Shown here piece after piece: positions 1 to 11,304 of a DNA stretch of 64,000 nt. Where the stretch lies: assembly GCF_000439085.1 (NCBI RefSeq), contig NZ_AUUA01000002.1, forward strand, positions 310,001 to 374,000, written 5' to 3'. This stretch comes from Leminorella grimontii ATCC 33999 = DSM 5078 (GTDB taxonomy: Bacteria > Pseudomonadota > Gammaproteobacteria > Enterobacterales > Enterobacteriaceae). Under the pieces are notes generated by a model. That model was not told the DNA's origin, did no database searches, and worked only from the letters and a program-made list of their open reading frames with translations. Both the position numbers and the translations under genes were made by a program. The stretch's first letter is position 1. Each line of letters begins with the position of its first letter.

Positions 1-571
1 AGCTGCCGCCGCGAATGTACTCACCGATATATCCCCAAAACAGCGATAGCGCGATGGCTCCCAACAGGTTGAGCAACGCCACATAGCTCTGGTTGAACAT
101 CGGCCAGCTGCCCAAATGGGTTAACATAATCGTCAGAATAACGAGAAAATAGCAGACGCTGTAGGCAGACCCCTGCTTTCCGCCCAAGAGAAGGAAGGCA
201 AAGCCCGCCGGGATCACCAGATAGGCGCTGATTTGGTATTCCCCTTGAAGCGCCCAGAACACGATGATGACCAGCAGAGAGGTCAATATTACGGTAAACC
301 ACACGCTCTGCTTTAAGCGCCCTCTCATCCACAGATCGACCAGAATAATAATGCTAAGAAAACCGCACACCGCATTACACAGCGCGGCAAGCCAGCTTTG
401 AGCGCCAAACAGGTGAACCGGCACGAACGCAAAAGCGCCAATGGCGGTAAAGACCGTGGTATAGATGACGTGCTTCACCTTTCGCTCATCCTCGATGCGG
501 TCTATCGACATCGAATGGGCGATAACGCGTTGAATCAACCTGTTATAGAGAAAGGAGATAAACTTTTTCAT
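1..571 (-). CDS. N-terminal part of a polytopic membrane protein, sensor-like (cut by window edge)
   Basis: An open frame runs from an ATG at 571 off the left edge, about 190 codons. It starts MKKFISFLYNRLIQRV, a basic cytoplasmic tail of about 35 residues, followed by six hydrophobic segments separated by short loops, ending near an EYIRGG sequence at the edge. AAGGAG (minus strand, about 552-557) lies a suitable distance before the ATG and supports the start. Six N-terminal membrane helices with a charged exit are typical of membrane sensor modules in front of GGDEF or histidine kinase domains, but the output domain is outside the window. The function is therefore open; membrane location is well supported. 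It is transcribed divergently from acrD. Confidence 0.6.
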   Translation of the reverse strand, partial: MKKFISFLYNRLIQRVIAHSMSIDRIEDERKVKHVIYTTVFTAIGAFAFVPVHLFGAQSWLAALCNAVCGFLSIIILVDLWMRGRLKQSVWFTVILTSLLVIIVFWALQGEYQISAYLVIPAGFAFLLLGGKQGSAYSVCYFLVILTIMLTHLGSWPMFNQSYVALLNLLGAIALSLFWGYIGEYIRGGS

Positions 572-957
572 GAATAACGTTATCAATGAGTGAGTGAAAA
601 TCGCCAAAACTGACGGCGAATAACCGCATCCTGCGCGCGATCCTCCCTCCCTGTAAGCCTCTTCGAATAACGATTGACGCAGTCAGAAGACACAGCCTAA
701 TGATAATCTATAAATCAGCCATTCACTGGAAAAAGGCGAATTGAGGAAAATTGCAGCGACGTAAATAGGCGCTACAGAGCGATGAACGCGAGAATTAATA
801 CGCTGGCGCTTTCCACAGGCTGCACACTTCTTTACAGTATCTCCATTTTTTCTCCACCTTTTTTTGTGAGGGACGGAGTAAAATGGCGGCAATATTGACA
901 AATATGCTGACAAACAGTCTTCAATAAAAAGGCGTTACCTGATGAGAAGCAGTATCC
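572..957. promoter_or_regulatory. Divergent intergenic region upstream of acrD with a BaeR-box-like half site
   Basis: This 386-base gap separates the leftward membrane protein from rightward acrD. At 847-856 the sequence TTTTTCTCCA matches the first ten positions of the BaeR box as I recall it from E. coli (TTTTTCTCCATDATTGGC), but the second half does not match. In E. coli acrD is controlled by BaeSR. A purine-rich stretch GATGAGAAG precedes the acrD ATG. No protein-coding gene is convincing here; a 76-codon frame at 683-913 on the minus strand has no recognisable features. Confidence 0.35.
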
Positions 958-3900
958 ATGGCTAACTTTTTTACCGACCGCCCCATCTTTGCCTGGGTTA
1001 TCGCTATTATTCTCAGCCTGTCCGGGCTGCTTGCCCTCAATTCACTGCCGGTAGAACAGTATCCAAATCTGGCGCCGCCGACGGTCAGAATTTCCGCCAG
1101 CTATCCGGGCGCATCGGCCCAAACGCTGGAAAACACGGTCACCCAAATTATTGAGCAGAGCATGACCGGGCTCGACAACCTGATGTACATGTCGTCCCAG
1201 AGCAGCAACACCGGCAGCGCATCCATCACGCTCACCTTTACCGCTGGTACTGACCCCAACGAAGCGATGCAGCAGGTGCAAAACAAGCTGCAAAGCGCCA
1301 CCCGAAAGCTGCCTCAGGACGTACAGCAGCAGGGCGTCACCGTGTCGAAATCCGGCGACAGCTCGCTGATGACCGTCGCCTTTGTGTCAACCGATCACAG
1401 CATGAACCGTCAGGATATTGCCGACTACGTCGCCAGTAATTTGCAGGACCCTATCAGCCGTATCAACGGCGTTGGCAGCGTGGACGCCTACGGTTCGCAA
1501 TACGCCATGCGGATTTGGCTCGATCCGAACAAGCTCAATAGCTATAGGCTGACGGCGCAAAACGTCGTCGACGCCATCTCTTCACAAAACAAGCAAATCG
1601 CCGTCGGTCAGGTTGGCGGTACGCCGTCGGTAGCCGGCCAGACGCTCAACGCCACCATGAACGCACAGGCCCAGCTGCAGACGGCGGAGCAGTTTCGCGC
1701 CATCACGCTGCGAGTAAATCAGGACGGCTCCTTCGTTACGCTGGGCGACGTCGCCACCGTTGAACTGGGCGCGGAAAAGTACGACTACCTGAGCCGCTAT
1801 AACGGCATGCCCGCCTCCGGCATGGGGATTAAGCTGGCGTCCGGCGCCAACGAGCTGGCGACCGACAAGCTGGTAAAAGACAAGATTGCCGAACTGTCGC
1901 ACTACTTCCCCCACGGGCTGAAGGCGGAATACGCTTATGAAACCACGCCGTTCGTTGAAGCCTCCATCAAAGACGTCGTAAAGACGCTGTTTGAGGCGGT
2001 TTTGTTAGTTTTCCTGGTAATGTATCTGTTTTTACAGAACTTTCGGGCAACGCTCATTCCTACCATCGCCGTCCCGGTCGTACTGCTGGGAACATTTTCC
2101 GTCCTCTACCTCTTCGGCTTTAGCGTCAATACGCTGACTATGTTCGCCATGGTGCTGGCGATCGGACTTTTGGTCGACGACGCCATCGTCGTCGTAGAAA
2201 ACGTCGAGCGCGTCATGGCGGTGGAAGGGCTTTCGCCCCGAGAGGCAACGCGTAAGTCAATGGGGCAAATCCAAAGCGCGCTGGTCGGCATCGCGCTGGT
2301 GCTGTCGGCGGTATTCGTCCCCATGGCGTTTTTAGGCGGCACTACCGGCGCAATCTATCGTCAATTTTCTATCACTATCGTCTCCGCCATGGTGCTGTCG
2401 GTACTGGTTGCGCTTATTCTGACGCCGGCGCTGTGCGCCACGATGCTTAAGCCCATCCCCAGCGGACATATCCACACTCGGCGGGGCTTTTTTGGTTGGT
2501 TTAATCGCTCCTTTGACAAAAGCGCCCACTGCTACGAGCGCGGCGTCACTAACGTTATCCACCGCAGCGGACGCACTATCCTGATTTACGTACTGATAGT
2601 CGGCGGGCTGGCTTGGCTGTTCATGAAATTGCCAACCTCGTTTCTTCCCCTTGAAGACCGCGGCGTATTCATGGTCCAGGTACAGCTCCCGGTGGGTTCG
2701 ACGCAGCAACAAACGCTGAAAGTCGTTGAAAAAGTAGAAAAATACCTGCTGGATGATGAAAAGAAAAACGTGCTGTCGGCTTTTGCTATCGTAGGTTCCG
2801 GCCCCGGAGGAAACGGCCAAAACGTTGCGCGCCTGTTCGTTCGCTTGAAAGACTGGAAGGAACGCACCTCGTCGGAAGACAGCTCGTTCGCCATCATTGA
2901 GCGCGCCACCCGCGCCTTCAATAAAATTAGCGAGGCCCGCGTATTCGCCAGCAGCCCGCCGGCCATCTCCGGCTTAGGCAGCTCTTCCGGTTTTGATATG
3001 GAGCTACAGGACTTCGCCGGGCTTGGGCACGATGCGCTGATGAAGGCACGCGATACGCTGCTGGAAGCCGCCGCTAAAGAGCCGTCGCTCACCCGCGTAC
3101 GGCACAACGGCCTGGACGACAGCCCGGAACTTCAGGTCGATATTGACCAGCGCAAGGCGCAGGCGCTGAGCATCAAGATTGACGATATCAACAACACGCT
3201 GAAAACCGCCTGGGGTTCGACCTACGTCAACGACTTTCTCGATCGCGGTCGAGTCAAAAAGGTTTACGTCCAAAGCGCAGCGCCTTACCGCATGCAGCCC
3301 GACGATATCAACCGCTGGTACGTCAACAACGCAAACGGCGACATGGTGCCGTTCTCCGAGTTCGCTTCAACCCGCTGGGTTTACGGCTCGCCAAGGCTAG
3401 AGCGCTATAACGGCAACGCTGCGGTGGAAATCCTTGGCGAAGCTGCGCCTAACGTCAGCAGCGGCACCGCGATGGACACCATGGAGAAACTGGTCGCACA
3501 GCTGCCGGACGGCATCGGATTGGACTGGACCGGCATGTCCTATCAGGAACGCCTCTCCGGATCGCAGGCGCCGGTACTGTACGCGATTTCCCTACTGGTC
3601 GTTTTCCTCTGCCTCGCCGCACTGTATGAGAGTTGGTCAATTCCGTTCTCGGTCATGCTGGTAGTGCCTCTTGGCATACTCGGCGCCGTAGTGGCGACGT
3701 CGCTGCGCGGGTTAGAAAATGACGTGTACTTCCAGGTCGGGATCCTGACGATTATCGGCCTGTCGGCCAAGAACGCCATCCTCATCGTCGAATTCGCCAA
3801 CGATCTTAACCGCGCAGGCAAAGACCTGATGACGGCAACGCTGGAAGCCTGCCGCTACCGCCTGCGGCCAATACTGATGACCTCGATGGCGTTTATCTTC

Positions 3901-4089
3901 GGCGTGCTGCCGATGGCCATCAGCAACGGCGCGGGCTCCGGCAGCCAGCACGCCGTCGGCACCGGGGTACTGGGCGGTATGCTGACCGCCACCTTCCTGG
4001 CCATCTTCTTCGTACCGTTGTTCTTCGTGCTGGTGCGCAAGCGCTTCCCCTACCGGCCCCGCATCAAGGCGGAAGAGTCGGTCGAGTGA
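958..4089 (+). CDS. acrD: AcrD-type RND multidrug efflux pump
   Basis: Inner-membrane resistance-nodulation-division pump of 1043 residues, the size of AcrB/AcrD. It exports drugs by proton antiport through a periplasmic adaptor and TolC; E. coli AcrD favours aminoglycosides, novobiocin and some anionic compounds. The start [17 protein letters not shown] and the end [14 protein letters not shown] resemble AcrD more than AcrB. The first transmembrane helix is at about 10-28. The helix 4 region [20 protein letters not shown] (about 400-420) carries the paired proton-relay aspartates, and [16 protein letters not shown] (about 930-945) marks helix 10. The large periplasmic porter loops lie between. 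No adaptor or outer-membrane channel gene adjoins it, as for E. coli acrD, which borrows AcrA and TolC. A hairpin follows the stop. Confidence 0.93.
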   Translation: MANFFTDRPIFAWVIAIILSLSGLLALNSLPVEQYPNLAPPTVRISASYPGASAQTLENTVTQIIEQSMTGLDNLMYMSSQSSNTGSASITLTFTAGTDPNEAMQQVQNKLQSATRKLPQDVQQQGVTVSKSGDSSLMTVAFVSTDHSMNRQDIADYVASNLQDPISRINGVGSVDAYGSQYAMRIWLDPNKLNSYRLTAQNVVDAISSQNKQIAVGQVGGTPSVAGQTLNATMNAQAQLQTAEQFRAITLRVNQDGSFVTLGDVATVELGAEKYDYLSRYNGMPASGMGIKLASGANELATDKLVKDKIAELSHYFPHGLKAEYAYETTPFVEASIKDVVKTLFEAVLLVFLVMYLFLQNFRATLIPTIAVPVVLLGTFSVLYLFGFSVNTLTMFAMVLAIGLLVDDAIVVVENVERVMAVEGLSPREATRKSMGQIQSALVGIALVLSAVFVPMAFLGGTTGAIYRQFSITIVSAMVLSVLVALILTPALCATMLKPIPSGHIHTRRGFFGWFNRSFDKSAHCYERGVTNVIHRSGRTILIYVLIVGGLAWLFMKLPTSFLPLEDRGVFMVQVQLPVGSTQQQTLKVVEKVEKYLLDDEKKNVLSAFAIVGSGPGGNGQNVARLFVRLKDWKERTSSEDSSFAIIERATRAFNKISEARVFASSPPAISGLGSSSGFDMELQDFAGLGHDALMKARDTLLEAAAKEPSLTRVRHNGLDDSPELQVDIDQRKAQALSIKIDDINNTLKTAWGSTYVNDFLDRGRVKKVYVQSAAPYRMQPDDINRWYVNNANGDMVPFSEFASTRWVYGSPRLERYNGNAAVEILGEAAPNVSSGTAMDTMEKLVAQLPDGIGLDWTGMSYQERLSGSQAPVLYAISLLVVFLCLAALYESWSIPFSVMLVVPLGILGAVVATSLRGLENDVYFQVGILTIIGLSAKNAILIVEFANDLNRAGKDLMTATLEACRYRLRPILMTSMAFIFGVLPMAISNGAGSGSQHAVGTGVLGGMLTATFLAIFFVPLFFVLVRKRFPYRPRIKAEESVE

Positions 4090-4099
4090 TAAGCTAAAA

Positions 4100-4130
4100 C
4101 CCAAGCCGCGGCAAAACGCCGTGGCTTGGG
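4100..4130 (+). terminator. Hairpin after acrD
   Basis: Inverted repeat with 13-base arms and one mismatch (CCCAAGCCGCGGC, loop AAAAC, GCCGTGGCTTGGG). The 3' tail TGGTTAATCT has few T residues, so termination may be weak or need Rho. Confidence 0.6.
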
Positions 4131-4138
4131 TGGTTAAT

Positions 4139-4447
4139 CTAGTGGGGCCGGTGAAGAAGATGACTGGCAGGGATCTGACTTTGATGTAAAACAGCCAAGA
4201 TGACTATTCCGGTGGAGTGCCTTGCATAATAAATTATGTGGCTAGAATAAGGAAAACTGTAAACGTTCAAACCAAACTCATCTTCTCTACTTTTTCCTAT
4301 TGCTGGTGCATCGGCTAAGTTTTGTAGAGTGCGCTGCATTTGGGAAAGGTAACTAACGGATTGACGGTTATCCCATTGTTCACGCGTATACCTACGAATA
4401 TCTACTAAGTCCTTTTGAGCTTCCGCTGTTAAAACATATCGTCCCAT
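4139..4447 (-). CDS. ParE/RelE-superfamily toxin of a type II toxin-antitoxin pair
   Basis: A 102-residue basic protein. It begins MGRYVLTAEAQKDLVDIRRY, the usual ParE opening of a strand followed by an amphipathic helix hairpin. It continues with a DAPAIGKSREDEFGLNVYSF segment and a terminal strand HIIYYARHSTGIVILAVLHQ, as in ParE and RelE folds. ParE proteins inhibit DNA gyrase, whereas RelE relatives cut mRNA; the sequence alone does not decide which, although ParE is the closer match. The ATG at 4447 overlaps the antitoxin stop by one base (TAATG), so translation is coupled. Its stop is close to the acrD terminator, and the two genes converge. Confidence 0.85.
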   Translation of the reverse strand: MGRYVLTAEAQKDLVDIRRYTREQWDNRQSVSYLSQMQRTLQNLADAPAIGKSREDEFGLNVYSFPYSSHIIYYARHSTGIVILAVLHQSQIPASHLLHRPH

Positions 4448-4707
4448 TAGTCTCGGGGGCCAGTTAAAAGTTCGGAAAAGAACTGTTCCCCATCAACCAT
4501 ATCACCATTAGCAATATCCCCTTTCGCTCGTTGCAATTTCTCTACCAACCTCTGTCTCTTAATCATTTCCATATGCTGATACTCCTCAATTGAAATAACA
4601 ACCGCAACGGGTTTACCGTTACGGCTAATTTGCACAGGCTCCCGTTGCACCTTAAGCAGCATATCGCCAAACTGTGTCTTAGCTTCATTTGCAGTTAACG
4701 TTTGCAT
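4447..4707 (-). CDS. Phd/YefM-family antitoxin
   Basis: An 86-residue antitoxin beginning MQTLTANEAKTQFGDML, the standard Phd/YefM N-terminal DNA-binding fold. RNGKPVAVVISIEEYQHME follows at about 30-48, and then a charged C-terminal tail likely to wrap the toxin. The open frame extends 20 codons further upstream, but the ATG at 4707 is preferred. AAAAGGA lies about eight bases before it, and the upstream ATG at 4767 would fall before the predicted transcription start. Antitoxin-first order with a one-base overlap into the toxin gene is typical. Such antitoxins usually repress their own operon. Confidence 0.85.
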   Translation of the reverse strand: MQTLTANEAKTQFGDMLLKVQREPVQISRNGKPVAVVISIEEYQHMEMIKRQRLVEKLQRAKGDIANGDMVDGEQFFSELLTGPRD

Positions 4708-4753
4708 TAGCGTCATCCTTTTAATTAGATCGATTAAATCGTTCGATTCGTTC

Positions 4754-4782
4754 ATTATAATCCACAATATAAAAGTATGACA
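4754..4782 (-). promoter_or_regulatory. Predicted promoter of the toxin-antitoxin operon
   Basis: Read on the minus strand: TGTCAT (4782-4777), a 17-base spacer, then a perfect TATAAT (4759-4754). This places the transcription start near 4747 and supports the antitoxin start at 4707. Confidence 0.6.
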
Positions 4783-4894
4783 GCTTCACTCAAGCCTACG
4801 CATCTTCCCAACTTAGCCTTCACGCCTGACTTCAGGTATACTAGCCAAAAGCGTTTTATTTCTACCGTTATCCATTAATTTAAAAGGTTTTATC

Positions 4895-7504
<2,610 letters not shown>

Positions 7505-8128
7505 ATGGCAAAAGGTACGCTTTATATTATTTCCGCTCCCAGCGGCGCGGGAAAATCCAGCCTGATTCAGGCACTGTTAAAAACGCAGCCGACGTACGAT
7601 ATGCAGGTTTCCATTTCCCACACCACTCGGGAAAAGCGGCCGGGAGAGGCCGAAGGCGAGCACTACTACTACGTTAGCACTGAGGAATTTAAGCGCCTCA
7701 TCGCAGAAGACGCGTTTTTAGAATATGCGGAAGTGTTCGGCAACTACTACGGCACTTCGCGGGCAAAAATCGAGCGTGCGCTTTCTCAGGGCATTGACGT
7801 CTTTTTGGACATCGACTGGCAGGGCGCCCGCCAGATCCGGGAAAAAATGCCGCAAAGCCGCAGCGTATTCATTCTTCCGCCCTCTAAGGATGAACTGGTC
7901 CGCCGCCTTCAGGGACGCGGCCAGGACAGCGATGAAGTGATCGCCGGGCGTATGGATAAGGCAGTAAGGGAGATGTCCCACTATGATGAGTACGACTATC
8001 TGCTCATCAACGACGATTTCGATCTCGCTTTGCACGATCTGAGGGCCATCATTCGCAGCGAACGCCTGCGTCTGGACCGTCAGAAACTGCGAAATGAAGC
8101 GTTAATCAGTAAACTATTGGCAGACTGA
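7505..8128 (+). CDS. gmk: Guanylate kinase
   Basis: Phosphorylates GMP to GDP with ATP in the cytoplasm, feeding GTP, dGTP and (p)ppGpp pools. The product is 207 residues, identical in length to E. coli Gmk. The P-loop [10 protein letters not shown] is at about 9-18, the GMP-binding [10 protein letters not shown] at about 38-47, EHYYYV follows, and the lid region holds [13 protein letters not shown]. The start at 7505 ([14 protein letters not shown]) is supported by GAAGGG a few bases upstream and by the family length; an upstream in-frame start at 7436 is rejected. Next come rpoZ and spoT in the order conserved in enterics. Confidence 0.97.
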   Translation: MAKGTLYIISAPSGAGKSSLIQALLKTQPTYDMQVSISHTTREKRPGEAEGEHYYYVSTEEFKRLIAEDAFLEYAEVFGNYYGTSRAKIERALSQGIDVFLDIDWQGARQIREKMPQSRSVFILPPSKDELVRRLQGRGQDSDEVIAGRMDKAVREMSHYDEYDYLLINDDFDLALHDLRAIIRSERLRLDRQKLRNEALISKLLAD

Positions 8129-8182
8129 GGCCGGTTTCAGTATGATGCCCAGTCCGTTTTTCATCTGTGGAGTGATACATTT

Positions 8183-8458
8183 ATGGCACGCGTAACCGTT
8201 CAAGACGCTGTAGAAAAAATTGGCAACCGCTTTGACCTGGTTCTGGTCGCGGCTCGTCGCGCTCGTCAAATCCAAACCCAGGGCAAAGATCCTCTGGTGC
8301 CGGAAGAAAACGATAAGTACACCGTTATCGCCCTGCGTGAAATCGAAGAAGGCCTGATCAACAGCCAAATTCTGGATTCCCAGGCCCGTCAGGAACAGCA
8401 AGAGCAGGATGCCGCTGAAATGCAAGCCGTCGCCGCTATTGCTGAAGGTCGTCGTTAA
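8183..8458 (+). CDS. rpoZ: RNA polymerase omega subunit
   Basis: A 91-residue subunit that helps assemble and stabilise beta-prime in RNA polymerase and forms part of a ppGpp-binding site in enterics. [20 protein letters not shown] and [21 protein letters not shown] are signature omega sequences. Fifty-four bases separate it from gmk and twelve bases from spoT, so rpoZ, spoT, trmH and recG probably form one transcription unit. TGGAG about nine bases before the ATG is a fair ribosome-binding site. Confidence 0.97.
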   Translation: MARVTVQDAVEKIGNRFDLVLVAARRARQIQTQGKDPLVPEENDKYTVIALREIEEGLINSQILDSQARQEQQEQDAAEMQAVAAIAEGRR

Positions 8459-8476
8459 TAGCTGGCGGACTTGCCC

Positions 8477-10588
8477 TTGTATCTGTTTGAAAGCCTAAAC
8501 ACACTGGCGAAACAGTACCTGCCGGAAGAACAGATAGAGTGCCTTAAGCAGGCATTCGTCGTCGCGCGCGACGCCCATGAGGGGCAAGCGCGTTCCAGCG
8601 GTGAGCCTTACATTACCCACCCCGTCGCCGTCGCCTGCATTCTGGCGGGCATGCGGCTGGACTATGAAACGCTTATCGCCGCGCTGCTTCATGACGTGAT
8701 TGAAGACACGCCCACCACCTATCAGGACATCGAAAGCCAGTTTGGCAAAAGCGTGGCTGAACTGGTGGAAGGCGTCTCCAAGCTCGATAAGCTGAAGTTT
8801 CGCGATAAAAAAGAGGCGCAGGCGGAAAACTTCCGCAAGATGATTATGGCGATGGTGCAAGACATCCGCGTCATTCTCATCAAGCTCGCCGACCGAACTC
8901 ACAACATGCGCACGCTGGGGTCTTTGCGCCCTGACAAGCGCCGCCGCATCGCGCGGGAAACGCTGGAAATTTACAGCCCCCTGGCGCACCGACTCGGCAT
9001 CCATCATTTGAAGATCGAGCTCGAAGAGCTCGGTTTTGAAGCGCTCTATCCCAATCGCTATCGCGTCATCAAAGAAGTGGTGAAAGCCGCGCGCGGCAAC
9101 CGTAAAGAGATGATCCAACGCATCCTGTCCGAAATAGACGGGCGGATCAAAGAGGCGGGCATCCCCTGCCGCGTTAACGGTCGGGAAAAGCATCTGTATT
9201 CGATCTATCGCAAGATGCACCTTAAAGAGCAGCGCTTTCACTCCATTATGGACATCTACGCCTTTCGCATCATCGTCAGCGACGTAGATACCTGCTATCG
9301 CGTTCTGGGGCAGGTTCACAGCCTGTACAAGCCGCGCCCGGGCCGGGTTAAAGACTATATCGCGATCCCTAAGGCCAACGGCTACCAGTCGCTGCATACC
9401 TCGCTCATTGGCCCGCACGGCGTTCCGGTCGAGGTGCAGATCCGCACCGAAGACATGGACCAGATGGCCGAGATGGGCGTCGCCGCCCACTGGGCTTACA
9501 AACAGGCGGGTGAGTCAGGCACAGCCGCGCAGATCCGCGCCCAGCGCTGGATGCAAAGCCTGCTGGAGCTTCAGCAAAGCGCCGGCAGCTCGTTTGAATT
9601 TATCGAAAGCGTAAAATCCGACCTGCTGCCGGACGAAATATACGTTTTCACACCTAAAGGGCGCATCGTTGAGCTTCAGGCAGGCTCCACGGCGGTGGAC
9701 TTCGCCTATGCGGTGCATACCGACATCGGCCACGCCTGCGTCGGCGCTCGCGTCGACAGGCAGCCCTATCCGCTGTCGCAGGAGCTGCACAACGGCCAGA
9801 CGGTGGAGATCATCACCGCGCCGGGCGCCAGGCCCAACGCCGCTTGGCTAAACTTTGTCGTCACCTCCAAGGCGCGAACCAAAATCCGCCAAATGCTGAA
9901 AAACCTCAAGCGCGATGATGCCGTAGGCTTAGGGCGCAGGCTCCTCAACCACGCGTTAGGGCAAGGGCGTAAGGTCAGCGACATCGACGCGAAAAGCCTC
10001 AACCGCGAGCTTAAGCGCCTCAAGCTTGCCACCCTTGACGACCTGCTGGCCGAAGTAGGCTTAGGCAACGTCATGAGCATCATGATCGCCAAAAACCTGC
10101 TTAACGACGCCGAGGCGCAGGACGAAGAGCCGGCCATCAACGGGCGCAAGCTGGCTATTCGCGGCGCGGACGGCGTGCTGCTGACGTTCGCCAAGTGCTG
10201 CCGCCCGATCCCCGGCGACCCAATCATCGGCCACGTCAGCCCTGGTAAAGGGCTGGTCATTCACCATGAGTCTTGCCGAAACATTCGCGGCTACCAGAAA
10301 GAGCCGGAAAAGTTCATGGCGGTCGAGTGGGCGGAAGACACCGAGCAGGAGTTTATCGCCGAAATCAAGGTGGAGATGTTCAACCACCAGGGCGTGCTCG
10401 CCAACCTGACGGCAGAAATCAACTCGGCCAAGTCCAATATTCAAAGCCTGAATACGGAAGAGAAGGACGGGCGGGTCTACATAGCCTACATTCGGCTGAC
10501 CACCCACAACCGCGTGCATCTGGCAAACATCATGCGCAAAATTCGCATCATGCCGGACGTCATTAAAGTCACCCGTAACAGAAACTAA
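8477..10588 (+). CDS. spoT: Bifunctional (p)ppGpp synthetase/hydrolase SpoT
   Basis: Controls the alarmone (p)ppGpp, mainly by hydrolysis with Mn2+, plus weak synthesis. About 703 residues against 702 in E. coli. The hydrolase HD motif is LLHDVIEDT (about 71-79), and the synthetase domain (about 200-330) includes RVKDYIAIPKANGYQSLHT. A TGS domain follows at about 385-450 (IYVFTPKGRIVEL), then a CC/zinc-finger segment with FAKCCRPIPGDPI, and a C-terminal ACT domain ending DVIKVTRNRN. The gene has no ATG start: TTG at 8477 aligns with the TTG start of E. coli spoT, and a TTG six bases upstream (8471) is also possible. It sits between rpoZ and trmH. Confidence 0.96.
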   Translation: MYLFESLNTLAKQYLPEEQIECLKQAFVVARDAHEGQARSSGEPYITHPVAVACILAGMRLDYETLIAALLHDVIEDTPTTYQDIESQFGKSVAELVEGVSKLDKLKFRDKKEAQAENFRKMIMAMVQDIRVILIKLADRTHNMRTLGSLRPDKRRRIARETLEIYSPLAHRLGIHHLKIELEELGFEALYPNRYRVIKEVVKAARGNRKEMIQRILSEIDGRIKEAGIPCRVNGREKHLYSIYRKMHLKEQRFHSIMDIYAFRIIVSDVDTCYRVLGQVHSLYKPRPGRVKDYIAIPKANGYQSLHTSLIGPHGVPVEVQIRTEDMDQMAEMGVAAHWAYKQAGESGTAAQIRAQRWMQSLLELQQSAGSSFEFIESVKSDLLPDEIYVFTPKGRIVELQAGSTAVDFAYAVHTDIGHACVGARVDRQPYPLSQELHNGQTVEIITAPGARPNAAWLNFVVTSKARTKIRQMLKNLKRDDAVGLGRRLLNHALGQGRKVSDIDAKSLNRELKRLKLATLDDLLAEVGLGNVMSIMIAKNLLNDAEAQDEEPAINGRKLAIRGADGVLLTFAKCCRPIPGDPIIGHVSPGKGLVIHHESCRNIRGYQKEPEKFMAVEWAEDTEQEFIAEIKVEMFNHQGVLANLTAEINSAKSNIQSLNTEEKDGRVYIAYIRLTTHNRVHLANIMRKIRIMPDVIKVTRNRN

Positions 10589-10593
10589 GCGTT

Positions 10594-11301
10594 ATGTCTC
10601 CAGAACGTTACGCCCGCATACGCCATATGCTGGCCACCAGGCAGACCGATCTGACGGTCTGCCTTGAGCAGGTTCACAAGCCCCACAACGTGTCCGCCAT
10701 TATCCGCACCGCTGACGCCGTCGGCGTACACGAAGTGCACGCGGTTTGGCCCCATGAGCGCATGCGCACGCAGGTTGCCAGCGCCGCGGGCAGCAACAGC
10801 TGGGTAAAGGTGAAAACCCATCGCGATATTCAGAGCGCCGTCGGCCACCTTAAGCAGCAGGGCATGCAGATTCTGGCGACCAACCTGTCGGACAGCGCCG
10901 TCGACTTTCGCGACATCGACTACACCCGCCCAACCTGCATCCTGCTGGGGCAGGAAAAAAGCGGCATCACCAAGGAAGCGCTGGCGCTGGCCGATCGGGA
11001 TATCATTATTCCGATGATCGGCATGGTGCAGTCGCTCAACGTGTCGGTCGCCTCGGCCCTGATCCTGTATGAGGCCCAGCGCCAACGCCAGAACGCCGGC
11101 ATGTACCGGCGGGAAGGCAGCACGCTGAGCATTGAAGAACAGCAGCGCTTTCTATTTGAAGGCGGCTATCCGGTGTTGGCCAACGTCGCCAAGCGCAAGG
11201 GGTTGCCTCAGCCGCTCATTGATGAAAACGGCGAGATCGTCGCCGACGACGCCTGGTGGGCCGCCATGCAGGCGCTCAAGCCTAAGAGTAGGAAGGACTA
11301 A
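10594..11301 (+). CDS. trmH: tRNA (guanosine(18)-2'-O)-methyltransferase TrmH
   Basis: SPOUT-class enzyme that methylates the 2'-OH of G18 in the D-loop of tRNAs using S-adenosylmethionine. The product is 235 residues (E. coli 229). Conserved parts are QVHKPHNVSAIIRTADAVG (about 28-46, RNA-binding motif 1), ILLGQEKSGI (about 112-121) and IPMIGMVQSLNVSVASA (about 135-151), the last two forming the trefoil-knot cofactor site. It begins five bases after spoT and ends three bases before recG, which indicates co-transcription. Confidence 0.95.
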   Translation: MSPERYARIRHMLATRQTDLTVCLEQVHKPHNVSAIIRTADAVGVHEVHAVWPHERMRTQVASAAGSNSWVKVKTHRDIQSAVGHLKQQGMQILATNLSDSAVDFRDIDYTRPTCILLGQEKSGITKEALALADRDIIIPMIGMVQSLNVSVASALILYEAQRQRQNAGMYRREGSTLSIEEQQRFLFEGGYPVLANVAKRKGLPQPLIDENGEIVADDAWWAAMQALKPKSRKD

Positions 11302-11304
11302 GCC

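Noticed and set aside
683-913. 76-codon minus-strand frame upstream of acrD
   Set aside because: No ribosome-binding site, no recognisable domain, and it lies across the likely acrD control region.
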